Positions 1-8,671 of a stretch of DNA of 64,000 nucleotides are shown one piece after another (the stretch's first letter is position 1; each line of letters opens with the position of its first letter). Below the pieces are notes generated by a model. It was not told the origin of the DNA. It saw only the letters and a list, made by a program, of their open reading frames with translations, and did not search any database. Both the position numbers and the translations under genes were made by a program. Where the stretch lies: positions 186,001 through 250,000 of the forward strand of contig JOFO01000002.1 in the NCBI GenBank assembly GCA_000721275.1, written 5' to 3'. This stretch comes from Microtetraspora glauca (lineage in GTDB: Bacteria > Actinomycetota > Actinomycetes > Streptomycetales > Streptomycetaceae).

Positions 1-1145
1 TTGTTGAACTCGGGGCGGCCGCGGCCGGAGTCCGGCGCCATGCCGTTGACCGAGTCCAGGCGGACCAGCGCGTTGAACTTCTCGCGGCGCTCGCCCTCCT
101 TCGGCTGGCGGACCGCGCCGGTGAGGTGGTCGCCCTTGCGCAGGCCGCTCTTGCGGACCTGGGCGAGGGAGACGTACACGTCGTTCGGGCCGGGCAGGTA
201 GCCGGAGGTCCGGATGAACGCGTAGTTGTCGAGGATGTCGAGGATGCCCGCGACGGGGATCAGGACGTCGTCCTCGGAGACCTGCGGCTCGCCGGCGGCG
301 AACTCGTCGCGCCCGCGACGGCCGCGGCGGTCGCGGTAGCGCCCGCGACGCCCGCGCCGGCCGCCCTCGAAGTCGTCGTCGTCCTGGAAGCCGCCGCCGC
401 CCTGCTGGCCCTGGCCCTGACCCTGCTGCTGGCCCTGGCCCTGGCCCTGGCGCTGCTGGTCCTTGCGCTGGCCGCCGCCCTGCTGCTGGTCGTCGCCCTT
501 GCCGCGCTCGCGCTGGCGGTCGCGGCGGTCCCGGCGGTCCCGGCGGCTGCGGCCCTCGGCGGTGTCGGCGGCGGACTCGGCGCGGTCGCCCTGCGCCTCG
601 CCCTTGGCCTCGGTACGCGTCTCGGTCTTCACGGCCTGCGCGGCCTCGGCGCCCTCCGGCGAACCGGCGGGGGCGGTGGCCCGGCGGCGGCGGCGCTCGC
701 CGGCCGGCTGCTCGTCGCCCTGCTCGGCGGTGCTCGGCTTCGACGGCTGGCCCGGAATGTCGATCTGCTGCTGGGCGGGGGCCTGCTCGGCCTGCTCCGC
801 CTTCGGCTCGGCGGCCTCGGCGGTCTCGCCCGTGCGGGCCTTGGAAGTGGCGCGGCGCTTCGGCTTGGCCTCGGCGGCGGCGTCGGTCTTGGCGGGGGCG
901 GCGCTGCCTGCCCCGGCCTGCGCCTCCTTGATGACCTCGATCAGCTGGCTCTTGCGCATCCGCGCGGTGCCCCTGATGCCGAGGCCGGACGCGACCTGCT
1001 GCAGCTCGGCCAGGACCATGCCCTCGAGGCCGGTGCCGGAGCGGCGGCGCCGTGCGGTGCCGCCACTGGCAGCACCTGCGGCGGGCGCGGCGGCGTCGAC
1101 GGTGTCGTCGGCAGTCACGCCCATCAGATCGGTGGTGTCGCTCAC
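1..1145 (-). CDS. rho: Transcription termination factor Rho, N-terminal part (truncated by window edge)
   Basis: This is the first ~381 codons of Rho, the hexameric RNA helicase that ends transcription. The GTG start at 1145 follows an AGGGAAGGA-type ribosome site. A Rho_N SAP-like helical domain lies near residues 40-75 (LAELQQVASGLGIRG...KSQLIEVI). A long disordered insert follows, rich in Ala/Glu, then Arg, then Gln/Gly (QGQGQ repeats), then RGRRGR. The cold-shock-like RNA-binding fold then begins (GILDILDNYAFIRTSGYLPG). The ATPase domain lies beyond the left edge. Such an Arg-rich insert is known in actinobacterial Rho; the strong Gln/Gly stretch is less usual. The gene is separated from thrB by a 430-base leader. 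Confidence 0.95.
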   Translation of the reverse strand, partial: MSDTTDLMGVTADDTVDAAAPAAGAASGGTARRRRSGTGLEGMVLAELQQVASGLGIRGTARMRKSQLIEVIKEAQAGAGSAAPAKTDAAAEAKPKRRATSKARTGETAEAAEPKAEQAEQAPAQQQIDIPGQPSKPSTAEQGDEQPAGERRRRRATAPAGSPEGAEAAQAVKTETRTEAKGEAQGDRAESAADTAEGRSRRDRRDRRDRQRERGKGDDQQQGGGQRKDQQRQGQGQGQQQGQGQGQQGGGGFQDDDDFEGGRRGRRGRYRDRRGRRGRDEFAAGEPQVSEDDVLIPVAGILDILDNYAFIRTSGYLPGPNDVYVSLAQVRKSGLRKGDHLTGAVRQPKEGERREKFNALVRLDSVNGMAPDSGRGRPEFN

Positions 1146-1575
1146 GAAGGGTCCTTCCCTGGAGCGGACGTCGGCCCTGTGGCTCGGCGACCGGTTGTGC
1201 TGTCCGGCAGCGGTCCTGGTTGGCGGACCGTGTCCGGGGCGGTGGTCCCGCCGGAATGCGGCGAGAGGAGAGAAAACGTGCTGTGTCCGGCCCGAGCGCC
1301 CCCTGCTCGGCCCTCGCGGGTGGGAGCGAGGGGTGTCGTGCCGGTTCCGGAGCGTGCTCGAAACTGCTCAGGCAGGCTGCTCAGGCAGTTGGGGAGGAGG
1401 CTCCCGGAAGAATGGGTGGTCCCTGAGGGGACACTCCGCACCGCTCCACAAAGAGGTCGGGTGCAGACTTGAGGTTAACACTACCGGCTCCAACAAACAT
1501 TCCCCCTCTCACTCACCGGCAATCGCGTGTTCGGAACGCTGCCCGGCGTCCCGTACGGCGTCCGCCGCCGCGCCG
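1146..1575 (-). promoter_or_regulatory. rho leader / rho-thrB intergenic region
   Basis: These 430 bases hold no supportable gene and would contain the promoter and 5' leader of rho. A tandem 12-base repeat, CTGCTCAGGCAG, occurs at 1364-1375 and 1377-1388 with one base between copies. A long rho leader is compatible with autoregulation, which is known for rho in other bacteria. No specific terminator or promoter could be fixed here. Confidence 0.4.
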
Positions 1576-2493
1576 TCAGGGCGCCAGCGGCAGCACGCTC
1601 GCTCCGGACGCGTCGAGGTCGAGCCGGTTGGCGGCCCAGCCCTCGCCCGCGAGCAGGGCGACCTTGTCGGCCGTCCCGTTGTCGGCCAGCGCGAGGACCG
1701 TCGGGCCCGCGCCGGAGATGACCGCGGGCACTCCGTCGGCCCGCAGCCGGTTCACCAGGGCGACGCTCTCCGGCATCGCGGGGGCCCGGTACTCCTGGTG
1801 CAGCCGGTCCTCGGTGGCCGCCAGCAGCAGCTCGGGGCGGCGGGTCAGGGCCTCGACGAGGAGGGCGGCGCGGCCGGCGTTGGCGGCGGCGTCCACGTGC
1901 GGGACGGTGCGCGGCAGCAGGCCCCGGGCGGTCTCGGTGAGGACCGGCTTCCCGGGCACGAAAACCACCGGAACGATGGAATCCGAGGGGTCCATCCTGA
2001 TCGCCCGCGCGGCGCCGGCCTCGGTCCACGCGAGGGTGAAGCCGCCGAGCAGACAGGCGGCGACGTTGTCGGGGTGGCCCTCGATCTCGGTGGCCAGCTC
2101 CAGCAGGGCGGCCTCGTCGAGCTTGGCGTCGCCGCCTATGGTCACGGCGCGGGCGGCGACGATGCCGGCGCAGATGGCGGCGGAGGAGGAGCCGAGGCCG
2201 CGGCCGTGCGGGATGCGGTTGGCGCAGACGACCTCCAGGCCGCGCGGCTGCCCGCCGAGCAGGTCGAAGGCCGTGCGCAGGGAGCGTACGAGCAGGTGCT
2301 TCTCGTCGCGCGGGAGCGTGTCGGCGCCCTCTCCGGCGATGTCGATGTGCAGCCCGGAGTCGGCGACCCGGACGACGACGTCGTCGTAGAGGCCCAGCGA
2401 CAGGCCGAAGGCGTCGAAGCCCGGGCCGAGGTTGGCGCTGGTGGCGGGGACGCGCACCCGTACGGCGGCGGCGCGGAACGCGGGACCGGCCAT
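1576..2493 (-). CDS. thrB: Homoserine kinase
   Basis: A 305-residue GHMP-family kinase that phosphorylates L-homoserine with ATP, the step before threonine synthase. The N-terminus VRVRVPATSANLGPGFDAFG is diagnostic of ThrB. The ATP-binding GHMP loop PHGRGLGSSSAAI is present, and the C-terminal part has the expected GAGPTVLA motif. The ATG at 2493 is chosen because AAGGAGAGTC sits just upstream; the same reading frame stays open to 2754 but lacks family similarity there. It lies downstream of thrC on the same strand, but 321 bases away, so it may have its own promoter. Confidence 0.95.
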   Translation of the reverse strand: MAGPAFRAAAVRVRVPATSANLGPGFDAFGLSLGLYDDVVVRVADSGLHIDIAGEGADTLPRDEKHLLVRSLRTAFDLLGGQPRGLEVVCANRIPHGRGLGSSSAAICAGIVAARAVTIGGDAKLDEAALLELATEIEGHPDNVAACLLGGFTLAWTEAGAARAIRMDPSDSIVPVVFVPGKPVLTETARGLLPRTVPHVDAAANAGRAALLVEALTRRPELLLAATEDRLHQEYRAPAMPESVALVNRLRADGVPAVISGAGPTVLALADNGTADKVALLAGEGWAANRLDLDASGASVLPLAP

Positions 2494-2814
2494 CGCTCGA
2501 TGACTCTCCTTGACTGCGGCAACGGGGTGTTCAAGAGAAGTGCTGGGGAACCCGGGGGGCCGTTTCGGCCGTTCGGTCGCGAGCGGGCGACCACGGCGAC
2601 GGCACCGCGCCTGCGCGCCGGGGCGGGTTCGGTACAGCCTATCGAAGGAAGGTTCTGTGGCGACATAGGGCGCACGGGAGGCGCACGATGCGTGTCGCGC
2701 GCCAACCTGTGCGCCTATGTACGTTCCTGATCGGGTTTCGACCAGAGCCTTCACCCGGTCGGGGGAGTTTCCGCTCGTTCCCGAGCATCCGCTCCCCCGT
2801 CCGGGGCATCGGGA
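2494..2814 (-). promoter_or_regulatory. thrC-thrB intergenic region with inverted repeat
   Basis: The 321-base gap has no gene. An imperfect inverted repeat (arms ACATAGGGCGCAC at about 2663-2675 and GTGCGCCTATGT at 2709-2720, one bulged G) brackets a 33-base loop. It could be a thrC terminator, an attenuator or an operator before thrB. Only the repeat is seen; the role is inference. Confidence 0.35.
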
Positions 2815-3885
2815 TCAGGCCAGTCCGAGCCGCTCGGCGGCCGCGGCGGCGTCCACCGGGACGGTCACCGGCTGCGGGGCGCCGGCGACGGCCCAGTCGG
2901 GGTCCTTCAGGCCGTTCCCGGTCACGGTGCAGACGATCCGCTGGCCCGGGTCGACCTTGCCCTGCTCGGCGGCCTTCAGCAGACCGGCGACCGAGGCGGC
3001 CGACGCCGGCTCCACGAAGACGCCCTCCTGCGCGGCCAACAGGCGGTAGGCGCGCAGGATCTCACGGTCCGTCACCTCGTCGATGAAGCCGCCCGACTCG
3101 TCGCGCGCGGCGATCGCGTACTGCCACGAGGCCGGGTTGCCGATGCGGATCGCGGTCGCGATGGTGGACGGGTCCTTGACGACCTCGCCGCGCACCAGCG
3201 GCGCCGAACCGGACGCCTGGAAGCCCCACATGCGCGGCCGGCGGGTGGCGAGCCCGTCCTCGGCGTACTCGCGGTACCCCTTCCAGTACGCGGTGATGTT
3301 GCCCGCGTTGCCCACCGGCAGGACGTGGATGTCGGGGGCGTCGCCCAGCATGTCCACGATCTCGAACGCGGCGGTCTTCTGGCCCTCGATGCGGACCGGG
3401 TTGACCGAATTGACCAGCGCCACCGGGTAGTTCTCGGAGAGCGCGCGGGCCAGCGTCAGGCAGTCGTCGAAGTTGCCGTCGACCTGGAGGATCTTCGCGC
3501 CGTGCACGAGGGCCTGGCCCATCTTGCCGAGCGCGATCTTGCCCTGCGGCACCAGCACCGCCGAGACCATCCCGGCGCGCACCGCGTACGCGGCGGCGGA
3601 GGCGGAGGTGTTGCCGGTGGAGGCGCAGATGACCGCCTTGGCACCCTCCTCCTTGGCGCGGGTGATGGCCATGGTCATGCCGCGGTCCTTGAAGGACCCG
3701 GTGGGGTTGGCGCCCTCGACCTTGAGGTGCACCTCGCAGCCCGTGCGCTCGGAGAGGACCTGGGCCGGGACGAGCGGCGTGCCGCCCTCACGGAGCGTGA
3801 CGACCGGCGTCGTGTCCGTGACCGGAAGGCGGTCCCGGTACTCCTCGATGATGCCGCGCCACTGGTGGGTGCCCTGCTTGGTCAT
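2815..3885 (-). CDS. thrC: Threonine synthase
   Basis: A 356-residue PLP enzyme converting O-phosphohomoserine to L-threonine. The PLP lysine is K66 in the motif [11 protein letters not shown], and the phosphate-binding glycine loop appears as [12 protein letters not shown]. Length and the short N-terminus ([15 protein letters not shown]) match the actinobacterial class. The ATG at 3885 lies 6 bases after the stop of hom, so the two are co-transcribed and probably translationally linked. Confidence 0.96.
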   Translation of the reverse strand: MTKQGTHQWRGIIEEYRDRLPVTDTTPVVTLREGGTPLVPAQVLSERTGCEVHLKVEGANPTGSFKDRGMTMAITRAKEEGAKAVICASTGNTSASAAAYAVRAGMVSAVLVPQGKIALGKMGQALVHGAKILQVDGNFDDCLTLARALSENYPVALVNSVNPVRIEGQKTAAFEIVDMLGDAPDIHVLPVGNAGNITAYWKGYREYAEDGLATRRPRMWGFQASGSAPLVRGEVVKDPSTIATAIRIGNPASWQYAIAARDESGGFIDEVTDREILRAYRLLAAQEGVFVEPASAASVAGLLKAAEQGKVDPGQRIVCTVTGNGLKDPDWAVAGAPQPVTVPVDAAAAAERLGLA

Positions 3886-3891
3886 GGGTCC

Positions 3892-5184
3892 TTACTCCCC
3901 TTCAACACGCATGATGCTGGCGACACCGCGCACGGTGTCGAGCTTGCGCAGCGCCTCGACCGTCCCGGAGAGGGCGGCGTCGGCGGCGCGGTGGGTGACG
4001 ACGACGAGGGACGCCTCGCCGTCCTTGCCCTGCTGGCGCACGGTATCGATCGATACGCCGTGCTCGGCGAAGACCGTCGCGACCTGGGCGAGGACGCCCG
4101 GCTTGTCGGCCACGTCGAGGCTGATGTGGTACCGCGTCACCACGTCGCCCATGGGGCTCACGGGCAGCTGGGTGTACGCGGACTCGCCGGGGCCCGTCGC
4201 CTCGTTGAGACGGTTGCGGCAGACGGCGACGACGTCGCCGAGGACGGCCGAGGCGGTCGGCGAGCCGCCGGCGCCGGGGCCGTAGAACATGAGCCGTCCG
4301 GCGGCCTCCGCCTCGACGAAGACCGCGTTGTACGCCTCGCGGACGGAGGCCAGCGGGTGGCTCAGCGGGATCATCGCGGGGTGCACGCGCGCGGTGACGG
4401 ACTCCCCGTCGGCGGCCCGCTCGCAGATCGCGAGCAGCTTGATGGTGCAGCCCATCTCCTTCGCGGAGGCGAAGTCGGCGGCGGTGACCTCGGTCATGCC
4501 CTCGCGGTAGACGTCGTCGAGGCGCACGCGCGTGTGGAAGGCGATCCCGGCCAGGATGGCGGCTTTGGCGGCGGCGTCGAAGCCCTCGACGTCGGCGGTG
4601 GGGTCGGCCTCGGCGTACCCGAGCGCGGTGGCCTCGTCCAGGGCCTCCTGGTAGCCGGCGCCGGTCGAGTCCATCTTGTCGAGGATGAAGTTCGTGGTGC
4701 CGTTGACGATGCCCATGACCCGGTTGATCTTGTCGCCGGCGAGGGACTCGCGGAGCGGGCGGATCAGCGGGATGGCGCCGGCGACGGCGGCCTCGTAGTA
4801 GAGGTCCTGCCCGTGCTGCCCGGCGGCGGCGTAGAGGGTCGCGCCGTCCTGGGCGAGCAGCGCCTTGTTGGCGGAGACCACGGAGGCGCCGTGCTCGAAG
4901 GCGGTGGTGATGAGGGTGCGGGCCGGCTCGATCCCGCCGATGACCTCGACGACGACGTCGATGTCGCCGCGTTTGACCAGGGCGGTCGCGTCGGTGGTGA
5001 TCAGGGCGGGGTCGACGCCGCCGCGGACCTTGTCGGGCCGGCGGACGGCGACGCCGGCGAGCTCGATCGGCGCGCCGATGCGCGCGGCGAGGTCGTCGGC
5101 GTGCGTCGTCATGATGCGCGCCACCTCGGAGCCGACAACTCCACAGCCCAGCAGCGCCACCTTCAGCGGACGCGTACGCATCAT
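3892..5184 (-). CDS. hom: Homoserine dehydrogenase
   Basis: A 430-residue NAD(P)-dependent enzyme reducing aspartate semialdehyde to homoserine. The Rossmann motif is VALLGCGVVGSEVA at the N-terminus, the catalytic core contains VNGTTNFILDKM and the GRLMFYGPGAGGSPTASAV region, and a C-terminal ACT domain (YHISLDVADKPGVLAQVATVF) is present for threonine feedback. The start is one of two adjacent ATG codons at 5184 and 5181, with GAGG upstream. The frame stays open to 5301, but that extension is an Asn/Arg/Lys repeat unlike the family. Confidence 0.95.
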   Translation of the reverse strand: MMRTRPLKVALLGCGVVGSEVARIMTTHADDLAARIGAPIELAGVAVRRPDKVRGGVDPALITTDATALVKRGDIDVVVEVIGGIEPARTLITTAFEHGASVVSANKALLAQDGATLYAAAGQHGQDLYYEAAVAGAIPLIRPLRESLAGDKINRVMGIVNGTTNFILDKMDSTGAGYQEALDEATALGYAEADPTADVEGFDAAAKAAILAGIAFHTRVRLDDVYREGMTEVTAADFASAKEMGCTIKLLAICERAADGESVTARVHPAMIPLSHPLASVREAYNAVFVEAEAAGRLMFYGPGAGGSPTASAVLGDVVAVCRNRLNEATGPGESAYTQLPVSPMGDVVTRYHISLDVADKPGVLAQVATVFAEHGVSIDTVRQQGKDGEASLVVVTHRAADAALSGTVEALRKLDTVRGVASIMRVEGE

Positions 5185-5220
5185 CCGACCTCGTCTCTCG
5201 TACTTCTGCTTCGTATCTCT

Positions 5221-5280
5221 ACGGTTCTTGCGGTTACTGCCGGTATTGCGGTTCGTGCGGTCCTTGCGGTTCGCACGGGG
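5221..5280 (-). repeat. Short direct repeats in the hom leader
   Basis: Copies of TTGCGGTT or close variants recur on the plus strand at roughly 9-20 base spacing (AACCGCAA on the transcribed sense strand). They sit about 40-100 bases before the hom start. The reading frame through them is open and in phase with hom. They may be a leader RNA element or simple slippage; no protein family supports translation. Confidence 0.4.
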
Positions 5281-5290
5281 GTGGGGACAA

Positions 5291-5339
5291 GTCTCACTCA
5301 CCGGACGGACAATTCAGCCGCCCGTCCGGATCGTGAGAC
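5291..5339 (-). terminator. Two-part hairpin between lysA and hom
   Basis: GTCTCAC (5291-5297) pairs with GTGAGAC (5333-5339). Inside a 3x3 internal loop, CCGGACGG (5301-5308) pairs with CCGTCCGG (5322-5329). It lies 27 bases past the lysA stop and before hom, and could end lysA transcription or attenuate hom. There is no T-tract. Confidence 0.6.
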
Positions 5340-5365
5340 ATCGATTCCACCACCCGACTATTTCA

Positions 5366-6757
5366 TCAGCCGACGTCGAGACGCAGGAGATCTTCCTCCG
5401 TCTCGCGCCGGACGATGACCTTTGCTTCGCCGTCGCGGACCGCCACCACGGGCGGCCGGAGGGCGTGGTTGTAGTTGCTCGCCATGGAGCGGCAGTAGGC
5501 GCCGGTGGCGGGCACGGCGATCAGGTCGCCGGGGGCCAGGTCGGCGGGGAGGAAGGCGTCGCGGACGACGATGTCACCGCTCTCGCAGTGCTTGCCGACG
5601 ACCCGGGAGAGCATCGGCTCGGCGTCGCTGACGCGGGAGACGAGGCTGACGCTGTACTCGGCGTCGTACAGCGCGGTGCGGATGTTGTCCGACATGCCGC
5701 CGTCCACGCTCACGTACGTGCGCAGCCCGTCGAGCGGCTTGATCGTGCCGACCCGGTACAGCGTGAACGCGGTCGGTCCGACGATGGCCCGGCCCGGCTC
5801 CACGGAGATCCGCGGCGTCCGCAGCCCGGCGGACTCGCACTCGCGCGTCACGATCTCGCTGAGCGCCTTGGCGATCTCGTGCGGCTCGCGCGGGTCGTCC
5901 TCGGAGGTGTACGCGATGCCGAGACCGCCGCCGAGGTCGATCTCGGGCAGCTCGACGCCGTGCTCGTCGCGCACCTCGGCGAGGAGCTGGACGACCCGGC
6001 GGGCGGAGACCTCGAAGCCGGCCATGTCGAAGATCTGGGAGCCGATGTGCGAGTGGATGCCGATGAGCTCCAGGCCGTCGAGCTTCAGCGCCCGGCGGAC
6101 GGCCTCGGCGGCCTGCCCGCCGGCGAGCGCGATGCCGAACTTCTGGTCCTCGTGGGCGGTGGCGATGAACTCGTGGGTGTGCGCCTCCACGCCCACGGTG
6201 ACGCGGATCTGCACGCGCTGCCGCTTGCCGAGGGACTGGGCGATGTGCGCGACCCGGACGATCTCCTGGAAGGAGTCGAGGACGATCCGGCCGACGCCGG
6301 CCTCGACGGCCCGCCGGATCTCGTCCTCGCTCTTGTTGTTGCCGTGGAAGGCGATCCGCTCGGCGGGCATCCCGGCGGACAGCGCGGTGGCGAGCTCGCC
6401 GCCGGAGCAGACGTCGAGGTTGAGCCCCTCCTCGTGCAGCCAGCGGACGATCGCGCGGGAGAGGAACGCCTTGCCGGCGTAGAACACGTCGGCGTCCGGG
6501 CCGAAGGCGTCGGCCCACGCGCGGCAGCGGGTGCGGAAGTCGGTCTCGTCCAGGAAGTAGGCGGGGGTCCCGAACTCCTCGGCGAGGTCGGTGACGCGCA
6601 GTCCGCCGACGGTCGCGACGCCCTGCTCGTCCCGGGCGACGGTCCGCGCCCACACCTTGGGGTCGAGCGCGTTCAGGTCGGCGGGCGGCGCGGTGTAGTG
6701 GCCCTCGGGGAGGACGTCGGCGTGGCGGGGGCCGGCGGGGTGGGCGGAACGGCTCAT
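5366..6757 (-). CDS. lysA: Diaminopimelate decarboxylase
   Basis: A 463-residue fold-III PLP enzyme making L-lysine from meso-diaminopimelate. The Schiff-base lysine is K96 in [11 protein letters not shown]. The barrel carries the [10 protein letters not shown] and HSHIGSQI motifs and the glycine-rich phosphate loop (IDLGGGLGI). The C-terminal barrel has the substrate-binding [12 protein letters not shown] and [12 protein letters not shown] segments. It starts 15 bases after nrtL, the arrangement expected in Streptomyces, and precedes hom, forming an aspartate-family cluster. Confidence 0.96.
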   Translation of the reverse strand: MSRSAHPAGPRHADVLPEGHYTAPPADLNALDPKVWARTVARDEQGVATVGGLRVTDLAEEFGTPAYFLDETDFRTRCRAWADAFGPDADVFYAGKAFLSRAIVRWLHEEGLNLDVCSGGELATALSAGMPAERIAFHGNNKSEDEIRRAVEAGVGRIVLDSFQEIVRVAHIAQSLGKRQRVQIRVTVGVEAHTHEFIATAHEDQKFGIALAGGQAAEAVRRALKLDGLELIGIHSHIGSQIFDMAGFEVSARRVVQLLAEVRDEHGVELPEIDLGGGLGIAYTSEDDPREPHEIAKALSEIVTRECESAGLRTPRISVEPGRAIVGPTAFTLYRVGTIKPLDGLRTYVSVDGGMSDNIRTALYDAEYSVSLVSRVSDAEPMLSRVVGKHCESGDIVVRDAFLPADLAPGDLIAVPATGAYCRSMASNYNHALRPPVVAVRDGEAKVIVRRETEEDLLRLDVG

Positions 6758-6772
6758 GTCTGGTCTGCTCTT

Positions 6773-7735
6773 TCAGATCCGGTCGGGTGCGCTGATGCCG
6801 AGCACGGAGAGGCCGCCGGCGAGCACCGTCCCGGCGGCTTCGGCGAGCGCCAGCCGGGAGCGGTGGGCGGCCGAGGGTTTCTCGTCGCCGAGCGGCAGGA
6901 CGGTGTGCTGGAAGCCGAGCAGCGCGTCGGCGACGGCTTCGAGGTGCCGGGCGACCCGGTCGGGGGCGCGGTGGCGGGCGGCGGCGAGGAGGACGTCGGG
7001 GTGGTCGCGGAGCAGCCCGGGCAGCGGGTCGTGGACCTCGGTCTCGTACGAGGGGAGGACGTCGAGCTGCCGGCCGTTGACGAGGAGCCGCCGGACGCGG
7101 GAGTGGGCGTACTGGACGCGGAACAGCGCGTTGCGCTCGTGCCGTACGAGCAGCGGGGGCCCGTCGAGGGGCCGGTCGTGCGGGGCGGCCCGCAGCAGCC
7201 GCCAGCGGGCGGCGTCGCTCCCGAGCCGCGCGGTCTCGTCGGCACCGGGGTGCACGTACGGCCGCTCCCCGCCGGCCGCGACGCCGGCGTCGGCGCCCTG
7301 CCCGCGCAGCAGTCCGGTCACACACGCGACGACGAGGGCGGCGCGCGCCTCGGCGGGCGGCTCGAACCGTACGACCTCCCCGGCGAGCGCGTCCCCCCGT
7401 CCGTATCCGGTTCCGGCGGCGCGCACGGCCCGGACGAGGTCGGCGCCGTCCTCCGGCCGCAGGGTGAAGTTCAGGAAGCCGGGGCCGGTGATGTCCACGG
7501 CGAGGATCCCGGCGGCGCCGTCGAGCCGCGCCTTCAGCACGGAGGCCACGTCGAGCGCGGGGCGCCCGGCGGGCCGGGCGAGCGAGAGGGCGACACTGCT
7601 GGCGTACTCCCCCACCCCTCCGGGCCGGGCCTTCTCGACCTTGACCCGCGGGGGGACCTCGACCCGCAGCGCACCGTCGTCGACCGCACGGCGCACGGCG
7701 TGCTGCACGGTGAGGGAGAGGTCCGCGGGGGTCAC
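6773..7735 (-). CDS. nrtL: ArgS-related anticodon-binding protein
   Basis: A 320-residue protein resembling arginyl-tRNA synthetase ends without its catalytic core. Residues ~1-110 look like the ArgS N-terminal Add-1 domain (GEYASSVALSLARPAGRPALDVASVLKARL...GPGFLNFTL). The C-terminal half matches the helical anticodon-binding domain (VQYAHSRVRRLL...FQHTVLPLGDEKPSAAHRSRLALAEAAGTVLAGGLSVLGISAPDRI). No HIGH or KMSKS signature was seen. The GTG at 7735 is chosen from family similarity (TPADLSLTVQHAV). Streptomycetes carry this paralogue beside lysA; its biochemical role is not established. Confidence 0.85.
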   Translation of the reverse strand: MTPADLSLTVQHAVRRAVDDGALRVEVPPRVKVEKARPGGVGEYASSVALSLARPAGRPALDVASVLKARLDGAAGILAVDITGPGFLNFTLRPEDGADLVRAVRAAGTGYGRGDALAGEVVRFEPPAEARAALVVACVTGLLRGQGADAGVAAGGERPYVHPGADETARLGSDAARWRLLRAAPHDRPLDGPPLLVRHERNALFRVQYAHSRVRRLLVNGRQLDVLPSYETEVHDPLPGLLRDHPDVLLAAARHRAPDRVARHLEAVADALLGFQHTVLPLGDEKPSAAHRSRLALAEAAGTVLAGGLSVLGISAPDRI

Positions 7736-7851
7736 GGTCCCCAGCCTAGGGGAGGAGGGGGGTCGGAACGCGAACCGGTTTCGCCATCCGGTCACCCGCC
7801 TCGCGCGGGACCGGGAATGCGGAGGCGGGAGGCCCGGGCCGCTGCCGAGCC

Positions 7852-8334
7852 TCAGGCCCCCGGCCGAACACTCCCGGCCGCCGACCTGTCCCCGTCCCGT
7901 CTGTCCCCGTCCTGGCTCCCGCCGCCTGCGGACGGCTCCTCTCCCGCGTCGGGCGCGCCGGGCTGCCGCCGCGGCCGGGGCTCCCGGTGCAGCAGCTGCC
8001 GGACGACCCGTACGAGCTCCGCCGGCTCGAAGGGCTTGGCCAGGAACGCGTCCGCCGCCGGGGCGGCCTCGCCCTCCCCGCAGGCACTGATGATGGCCAC
8101 GGGCAGATGCCGGGTGCGCGGATCCTCCCGTAGCCGCTGGGCGGTCCTGATGCCGTCGAGCCGTGGCATGACCACGTCGAGAGTGACGACGTCGGGCCGG
8201 ACGCGGTGCACCACGTCCAGGCACTCGGCACCATCGGCCGCGGTCACGACCTCGAACCCCTCGAGTTCGAGATTGACCCTGATCAACTGCCGGATGACCT
8301 TGTTGTCGTCGACAACGAGCACCCGCCCGGACAT
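7852..8334 (-). CDS. Single-domain response regulator
   Basis: A 160-residue receiver protein. The acidic pair is VVDDN, the phosphoacceptor is D53 (VVTLDVVMPRLDG), and the conserved lysine is K100 (AFLAKPFEP). The last ~40 residues are Gly/Asp/Arg-rich and look disordered; there is no output domain. No kinase lies adjacent. Such orphan receivers pass phosphate or act by protein contact. The ATG at 8334 starts the domain exactly; an in-frame GTG at 8343 is an alternative. Confidence 0.88.
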   Translation of the reverse strand: MSGRVLVVDDNKVIRQLIRVNLELEGFEVVTAADGAECLDVVHRVRPDVVTLDVVMPRLDGIRTAQRLREDPRTRHLPVAIISACGEGEAAPAADAFLAKPFEPAELVRVVRQLLHREPRPRRQPGAPDAGEEPSAGGGSQDGDRRDGDRSAAGSVRPGA

Positions 8335-8443
8335 GCCTGACACGTGAACGAGAGTAGGGCGCCCCGAGGGGCTGCGTCCGGGTTTTGCCCACTTCCGACC
8401 CGTGCGAGCGAACACCCCCCTGGTGACGCCCCGGAAATACCTG

Positions 8444-8474
8444 TTCACAGGCACCCCGAAAGAGCTGGTAAGGT
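8444..8474 (+). promoter_or_regulatory. Candidate promoter for tRNA-Arg
   Basis: TTCACA (8444-8449) and TAAGGT (8469-8474) form a weak vegetative-type -35/-10 pair with 19-base spacing, 29 bases before the tRNA. The -10 hexamer is good and the spacing is long. Confidence 0.4.
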
Positions 8475-8503
8475 TTCACCCGTCGCCGCCGAGCAGCGAC
8501 GAA

Positions 8504-8575
8504 GCCCCCGTAGCTCAGGGGATAGAGCAACGGCCTCCGGAGCCGTGTGCGCAGGTTCGAATCCTGCCGGGGGCA
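8504..8575 (+). tRNA. tRNA-Arg (anticodon CCG)
   Basis: A 72-base cloverleaf reads cleanly. Acceptor arm GCCCCCG (8504-8510) pairs with CGGGGGC (8568-8574) and the discriminator is A8575. The D arm is GCTC...GAGC. The anticodon loop CTCCGGA sits between ACGGC and GCCGT, giving anticodon CCG for CGG codons. The T arm is GCAGG-TTCGAAT-CCTGC. The 3' CCA is not encoded, as is common in Streptomyces. Confidence 0.97.
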
Positions 8576-8671
8576 CTTCGCAGAAGTGCCACACAGACCC
8601 CGTGATCAGCGGAAACGCTGAGAGCGGGGTCTTGTTGTATGTGCGGGCGTATGCCGGGGGGGGAGCAGCGG

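Noticed and set aside
390..500. Possible tandem-repeat locus or CRISPR-like array
   Set aside because: The CCCTGGCC periodicity is the coding repeat for QGQG in Rho; no spacer structure exists. No CRISPR array was seen anywhere in the window.
5185..5301. N-terminal extension of homoserine dehydrogenase from GTG 5301
   Set aside because: The added residues are Asn/Arg/Lys repeats absent from the family; a good ribosome site precedes ATG 5184.
3325..5418. 697-codon plus-strand frame opposite thrC and hom
   Set aside because: Val/Asp/Gly-rich shadow; the minus strand encodes two well-known enzymes.
8639..8671. Earlier ATG starts for the frameshifted gene
   Set aside because: They lie close to the tRNA 3' end and lack a ribosome site; GGGGGGAG precedes ATG 8672.
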